Shown here: positions 57,727 through 64,000 of the stretch, in pieces
How positions within the stretch are numbered: position 1 is the stretch's first letter
Layout: each line of letters starts with the position of its first letter
Source: Toxoplasma gondii ME49
Lineage: Eukaryota; Apicomplexa; Conoidasida; Eucoccidiorida; Sarcocystidae
Direction of reading: 5' to 3'
Assembly (NCBI RefSeq): GCF_000006565.2
Contig: NC_031477.1
Location: forward strand, 1,142,274-1,206,273
DNA: 64,000 nt
The notes under the pieces: generated by a model
Told to the model about the DNA's origin: nothing
Database searches by the model: none
Seen by the model: the letters and a program-made list of their open reading frames with translations, nothing else
Translations under genes and position numbers: made by a program

Positions 57727-60700
57727 GGGAAAAACATGGAGGCGCCAGGAAAACAGCTAACAAGCAGCGGCGAGCCTCACACAGGGCTACGGAAATCATG
57801 TGCGGTGCGCAGGTAGCGGCGTCAGGAGCTGGAGAAAGAATGCAGGGACTCTTGACGCCTTGCAAAATTCACCGTAGGGAGGACCGGGGCATTGCTCTAC
57901 AGAGAGCCAGGTCACGCAAGAGGTAACGTTCTTGCTTTTTCTTTTTCGTCCACGCGAGAATCCACCGCGGTAGTTCGTGCTTCCGTCTAAGCTGGAGGGG
58001 ACACCGGTGTCTCGCCACAGAAGTCTCCAAAGCTGCGCATGCACGGCCGTCGGGCTTGCGGCTTTCAGTGGAAGACGGCAGTCGATCTCGTCTGCGGTGG
58101 AGGCGGCGCTACGCGGGGCGAAGTCATAGCCGCAGCCATCGGGCACCACAACTTTCTTTTCGTCGCTGGAAGGCGTCTGTTTGGGAAACGTTGGACGAAC
58201 CGTTCGTCCATCTCGAAGTTCCACGAGCCGAAGACAGAATATGCGCCGTTCGAGTGGCTGTGATCCGAGGCCTCATCGTTTGCGGGATGTTTTAGGTGGA
58301 CGCACTCAGAGCGGCTGCCAGGGAGAGGAGAGGCGAAGTCGACGCTATGCGCCACTGTTTGATAGTGCATGTTGATGTTTTAGGCTGTAGCGTTGATTTG
58401 GTGACAGCACTCATTTAGGAGTTGCGGTGGTATCTAACATTTTTGTATCTTGATACGATCGTACTTTTCTGCGCCCGTTCGCACGAAGGTTGTGCCTCGC
58501 GTGTCGAGACCTCTGAGCAGCATCCCTCATTTTAATTTTCCCTTCTCATGCTCGGGCGAGGAACCTTCCTGTTGCTTCGCATTTCAAAAAACGATGGCTA
58601 AAATGTTGTCATGCTTGTTCTCTGCTAGCCGCGTCCTTCCTCCCGCCCTGAGAATTTTCACTGTAAAGAGTTCAGGGGCCGTTCACCGAATGGCCGTGCG
58701 CTGTATCCTCGTCAGTGAGGCAGCTCTCACTTTCTCTGGAACAGTCACACTCCAGAAAGCACTGCAGGTCCGGCACACGAACACAGCCATTTACTTCTTA
58801 ACCGTCCCACAGTCGCGCCTTGGAGTTCTGGCGCTCCCTACGTGTGAAGCGTGGACGACTGGCTGGCTCTCGTGCCAGGTCAAGCCGGTCTCTGGAACTT
58901 GGTGACGGAGTGCATTTTCGTTCTCACACCAGGGATGGGGCAGCCAATCCGCAAATCCCTAGCGAGGAACCACTGGACCGAGAGCTTCTTGAGGACCATT
59001 TCCTCACAAGTGCTCAATAAAGGGCTTTTTCGCGCGTAGCTCGCGTGGACGGCAAGCTGATAGTTCTCCTCTGTGCATGTCATTGCGCAATTTTTGGGGG
59101 TGTCATGTCGATTCGCCGCTGTTTGGGGCCAGTCAAAAAACCAAGCTGTAACTGTCACATGTTACCATTCCACCGTCGTGATGACCGACCGACTGTTCGT
59201 GTGCCTCTCTTACACATTCGCCTCCGCGTCCGCCTGCCCACATGTGTGGCACTTTGTCGTGCTTTATGTCCGTCCACGCTCTTCTGGACCTCTCCACCGT
59301 GCGGCTTCCGTGTCTAGTCTCGCGTGAAAGAAAATGGGAGGCACCCCTTTCCAGGCACCACGCAGAGATCCTCAGTGCCCGTGGAAGTGAAGACTGGGGC
59401 TGCCGGAGGACGCCTTTCTCCGGCTCCGCCGCAGGGTTGTCCCCCTTTTGGCGCGTCCAAGGTGCTCTTACACAGAGTTGTTCGAAAGACACTTCGGCGG
59501 CAGGACATACCGAGGCCTAACCAGTTTCTGCTGGTTGAGGAGGTTCTCCCCTGCGATCCGGCGGTTCGGCCTGCGCTTGATCGTCACGCCTGTCTGCGTT
59601 TCGACTGTTTTGTGTTGTAGAGCGTCCGTGTGTGTTTTCGATCCGTAGGGAAGCTTTGCGACAGAGGGGATCCGATCCTGAGGAGTGTCCAGTCCGAACA
59701 AACACGCGGCGCCAGTTGGCCATAAAATCTCGGTGTTCTCTCCGTCGCGTCACGTTGACAAACTTGGCCTGCTGAGCCTGTCTGAACCACGGGGTGACGT
59801 TTCCTGTGTCAAGTGACCAGCGGAACGCAAATCGATCAGACCTGAGCACGCGCAGCTAGCCTCACTCACAAGGGAATAGAAACAGAGAACGCTTCTGTCC
59901 AGCTCGCAGCGTCGTATCGACTGACGTTGAGATACGACACGCACATTCGACCTGGTCGCCTGTCCAGGAGGGGCTGCCAGTTCATAGCTGTTGCCGCAGT
60001 CTCCAAAGCGGCGCCAATCACGCTGACATGCATCAAACACCAGAAATTTCACCTTCCCAAACACAGAGAGCGCTACCTCGACACACCAATTGCGCGCCGA
60101 CTTCAGACTACACGTCAGCCGCCGGCCTCGACATGCACGGGTCACGGACCAGGTTTGCAGCTGGGGAAAAACAACATTATCTAATTCGGCTGCTCAGCAG
60201 CAAAAACGCGGCTGCTGCCATTATCGTGAGAGACAAAGTGGCGGAGACTCACGAACACCGGCTCCGTTAGAGATCTGAAATTGCACTTCCTTTGTTGGTG
60301 CGAGTCGTGTCACACCTCGACTTTGGCGAGAAGGAAATTTGTCCCCAAACCACTACGGTGGTTCAAAAGTTGTTTATGTCTGCGGCACTGGATGTCTTAG
60401 ATGTTTAGCTGTTTCGTCTTCGAAGCGTGATCTCGTTTGAAGTATCGATTTGATTGCCTGAAGGGGGTCGATACTTCTTCGGTGCTCGGACACGCAGCGT
60501 CAACGTTCAGATGGTTATTGACAACGTGGTTCGACGTCGTCGTGTACCACAGGTCGGGGACGTACGTCATCTCGCTGAAAATCAGGCAGAATCACGAATT
60601 TGAGTGCTTCAGTCGAGTCAACGGCAAGTGTGTGAAAAGTCGCCGCGGTCTTAACGCGCATGTTACATATTATCCATGGCCTACCTCCCCGCAGTATTTG

Positions 60701-60961
60701 CACTGATTCTAGACTGAATGGTTCTACTGGGAATTTTGATAGAAAACATGCAGACGTTGTCAAGGCCATGTAGACCGCCTGTCGAAGGAAAACGACTGTG
60801 AATTCGCTGACTTCCCAGGGGGTGCATGCGAAGTGTTTCTAGCGGGGGTGCAAACGGCTCAGTGGCTACCGGTCTAAATTGTTCTTCTTTCCAATTTTCT
60901 TGACTTACATTACACAACGCGTTGACCTCATGTTGAATTCTCCGCTCCACTGCTTTCTTCG

Positions 60962-60975
60962 TGGAACGCGTTCCA
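60962..60975. repeat. 14-bp perfect palindrome TGGAACGCGTTCCA
   Basis: A perfect inverted repeat with no loop, in the gene-poor stretch. It could be a dimeric protein binding site or chance. Confidence 0.5.
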
Positions 60976-61270
60976 CGTGTCATTTCGTGTAATCAGCGAT
61001 TCCCTCTCCCGAGGCGGTCCTCCCGGGCCCCTATTTTTTTTTGAAAGCCCGGTTTTCAATTTTGCAGTCTCTCCTCGGTCTCCAAGAGAGGCCGACCCTC
61101 TCAGGTGGAGCCTCCGCCCACAGGGGCGTTCCAGTCCACAAATTTCTCTGAAATCGGCGCTCTTCTCGAGCTACCAATGAGACGGTTACCATCATGTCTT
61201 GTTCTCGGAGAGATTAATCTCCTTTCTACGACGTCCGGGTTCTCCGGCCCCGGAGCTCTGCCGCTCACTC

Positions 61271-61425
61271 GCGGAGTGTTGTGCACTCCGCCTATCCATA
61301 GACGAAGGGCACCCGATTACTCCTATCACTTCTATCGAGCATGCTACAGAGAAACGGGAGGACAGAGACCCGGGCGGGTACTCCCAGTGGGATGGGTGAC
61401 CGGAGCTGAGGCTACTCGGATCGTT
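61271..61425 (+). pseudogene. 5S-rRNA-like remnant (weak)
   Basis: The segment at about 61371-61402 contains GGGCGGGTACTC and then GTGGGATGGGTGACCGGAG, which resembles the 3' half of eukaryotic 5S rRNA, where GGGC, GTACT and GGATGGGTGACC follow in the same order. Upstream, GCACCCGAT at about 61309 could match the helix III region, but the A-box part (AAGTTAAGC) is not recognisable, and a perfect hairpin GCGGAGTG/CACTCCGC precedes it at about 61274-61294. At best this is a decayed 5S copy or a 5S-derived element. I cannot exclude coincidence. Confidence 0.3.
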
Positions 61426-64000
61426 GGACGGAACTCCGAGTCAGAGACGGAGGCACTGACAAGAAGGAAGCCTGCCTTTCCTAGAGCGCGGTCCTTGCCA
61501 CAGCCAGGCATATGGGAAGCTGATTCTCCACTTGACACGCGCGGAATCGACTCTAAGGACTCGATAGGGTTTGTCGCTCCGCCGTTTCTTTTATTTTTTA
61601 CCTGTTCACCGGGTTCACTCGCTCACGCTCCTCAAAGCGCGATGTGCCTACAAAGCATTCCTAGCTCCACTCAGCTGCCTGCACTGTGTAGTCCTTACCA
61701 AGCCCTCTGCGGGCCAAGGGTGGCCACTCCAGCTGATAGAGACAGTGTGAATGTATTTCGGTTTCCAAAGAAAGGGGATATACGGGGTCGTCTCACTTGT
61801 TGCTCAAATCAGACGAGGTCAGTTCTGTACAGAGAATTGTCTGGGTTGGCCAGTAAATCGGCGTCCCCTGGGAGCGCACTTGGTTCTTTCGGAAATCCCA
61901 TCACCCACAGTCTGGGTGGATTTGCTGCTCAAGGAAGTAGACGTGGTTTCGCGCATCGGTCCTGGCAAACAAACAAACGACTCCGGTCCTATAAAGCAAA
62001 GAGAAGGAAGCGGTACATTCGACGAGGCGAAACGCTTCTTCGGGTCAGCTAGACTTCTGGTCCAATTTCGCTTTTCGGTCAAGGTTGTGTCATCGTACCG
62101 TGAGGGGAACCTTGACGAGGTGTTTGTCTGCAGTTTTTCTTTGCACACACTTTTTTGTCAATGCTCGTCGTCTGAAAAGGAGACGCAACAGAACTACGGC
62201 GGGGCTTGCGCGGGTCAGGTCGCCGTTGGTAATGGGAGAATTTTGGTTGGGTTACCCGTGTCGAGTTTTTTGCCACTGCCGGTTGCAATATGGTGAATCA
62301 GGTTATGAACAAATCAACAATTTTTAAACTATGCTATTACGAAGAGTTTGCTGAAGCTGTATCCAACCTATCAGATGTAGAGAACTTCCGCCAACTCGCG
62401 CCGCAATCCTTTAATGTTCCTTGAGGTGGTAGGCGGACATCTGCAGACGTAATTCGGTGCTCCGCCTGTGCGACTATGGCGACAACACGCGTTCGTCTTG
62501 CTGTAGCCAGTACCGTGGAAATTATCACGGGCGAATGGGGCTGCACAGGTAGCGTCATGGCAAATGCTTACATCGCAATGGGTGAATCCAGGTCAATCTC
62601 TGCTGTTGAAACCCGAGTTCGCCTCTACGGAAATATTCTCGTGGTTAGAGTCAATGTGCGCCACACAGAAGTTGGTCGGAGTTCTCCGCCGGAAAAAAGA
62701 GTCGAAACGTCAAACATACTCAGTTTCTCTGCGACTCGCATCCTATATCCGTGCGTGGGATTGGTACTAGAATCCACTGTACGCGTTCGAAATCCCCCAC
62801 TCGAACACCATGGTGAAACAATCTGCTGGCCGTGGCGCCATAGCTCCAGTTAGCCTTACTCATACACTAGATACGATCTGAAACATTTATCCATGGCAGA
62901 AAAGGGCAGCAACCGTTGAGTGACAGGACGATGTATCGCTGGTGTGCCAACCTTATGAAGCACGTGAAGTGTTCTGAGAAACGAATAATCCCTGCTCGCT
63001 GCGTTCACAATGAACAGACGTTGCCACAGGGAAGTAGAAACTGTTAGCATCTGCGGTGGGACAGTCACACGGCTTCGTTTGTGTAGCCAACGATCACAGT
63101 CACCTTTGTCTTCGGGATTGACAGGACGTGATATGTCCTGTACCCAGAGTCGAGTCGAATGCCGTAACCTACTCACACAATATAAAGTGCGGCGCCTATG
63201 CATGTATCAAACCTTCCTGCTTTGTTCAGACGAGGCTGGCACAGTCCAGTTCCCATCGAATCCAAGGATAATAAGTGCACCATTCAGCACACAGAAATAC
63301 CCCTGCGTCTTCCACCAGTCATGGTAGCCGAGCATATGGTAAACAACACTCTCAGCTTCTCTGTGAGTCATGCGTCGTTTGTGTGCGTGAGACGGTTCCT
63401 AGAGACCACTGGAAGCGCCGGCGAAGATTCAGACTCGTCAGCAGTAGATTGCACATGCGTTTCTGTAACATGTCCTATTCAACACTCTGTCATGGCACGA
63501 CGCGGGGGGAGTCCGGTGGTGGCAACTGGACTCACGTCACACGTTGTATCTTAGATGGCGCTGTGCTGCATCGGCCAGTAGATCTATGGGCTGGTGCCCT
63601 TGGCTTTGCTATTCTGTTTACTCTAGGAGGTACAAAAGGTGTGGTCCTGGGTAATGCAGGTTTTCCGCTACTGCTTGGACTGTGTATCGTGTCCTTACAG
63701 TAGTACTATCAAGCCTCGCCTCTCAAATGGGTTTCAAGGGAAACATAGAGTTCTCATGTTTGATCGGCGTCCAACCGCAACTACAAGTTGGACTACTGGA
63801 TCAGATTTTGAATGTCTTTGTTTTCTGGAAGCAAGTTCAATCCTTTATTATTTATCTCAGTCAGAATCAGGTTTGATATTCTGTACCACCCGATCTAGAA
63901 CGACGATTCTTTTTGTCATTATATAAATCTCGTAATGCTTATCAAGGCCCTTGTATCTATTTAGCTCATTGCGTAGTTAGCATCCCCTCGGGCACACCTT

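Larger units (their letters stand above)
57727..64000. other. Gene-poor 6.3-kb stretch
   Basis: I find no supported gene. The first kilobase should include the BT1 3' UTR. Open frames are short or begin at non-ATG codons and show no splice phase or domain support; the longest (about 61105-62052) starts at GTG. No large repeats, AT arrays or telomeric repeats were seen, in contrast to the rest of the window. Confidence 0.55.

Noticed and set aside
61105..62052. 315-codon frame in the gene-poor end
   Set aside because: It starts with GTG, lacks motifs and overlaps the 5S-like patch; no splice support.

Overview
The window looks like nuclear DNA of a coccidian apicomplexan, most likely Toxoplasma gondii or a close relative such as Hammondia or Neospora. 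The evidence is a roughly balanced base composition, protein-coding genes cut by many GT..AG introns with pyrimidine-rich acceptors, long gene-free flanks, proteins swollen by Ser, Glu and Ala homopolymers, (AT)n arrays in many of the longer introns, and frequent TGCATGC motifs. The species call is inference. Gene models were built by hand from splice signals, reading phase and family similarity.

Layout. 1-7856 (+): the 3' part of a large five-exon gene whose start lies at or before the window edge. It encodes more than 2,000 residues, has N-terminal membrane segments, and is possibly a rhoptry protein. 10039-11799 (-): an intronless gene for a membrane-anchored coiled-coil protein. 13724-25229 (+): a 17-exon gene for NOP9, a Pumilio-like small-subunit rRNA processing factor, with a 129-nt hairpin in intron 15. 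27097-32869 (-): six-exon MLH1 (MutL-alpha mismatch repair) with very large Ser-rich insertions. 35339-38389 (-): an intronless gene that I read as a divergent PEX19, the peroxisomal membrane protein chaperone. It has an N-terminal acidic helix, a split PEX19 core and a C-terminal CRQQ CaaX box. 43105-50626 (+): a nine-exon gene for a protein with about five NUMOD3-like modules, each encoded by about one exon. 54742-57726 (+): an intronless BT1-family (folate/biopterin type) transporter. 57727-64000 has no gene I can support, only a weak 5S-rRNA-like patch.

The genes do not form a pathway. They sit as ordinary neighbours: gene 1 and the coiled-coil gene converge, the coiled-coil gene and NOP9 diverge, NOP9 and MLH1 converge, and PEX19 and the NUMOD3 gene diverge across a 4.7-kb region carrying three copies of the palindrome CTGCATGCAG. 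The observations most worth following are the PEX19 candidate (coccidian peroxisomes are debated), the one-repeat-per-exon NUMOD3 protein, the intronic hairpin, and a recent 112-bp tandem duplication between MLH1 and PEX19.
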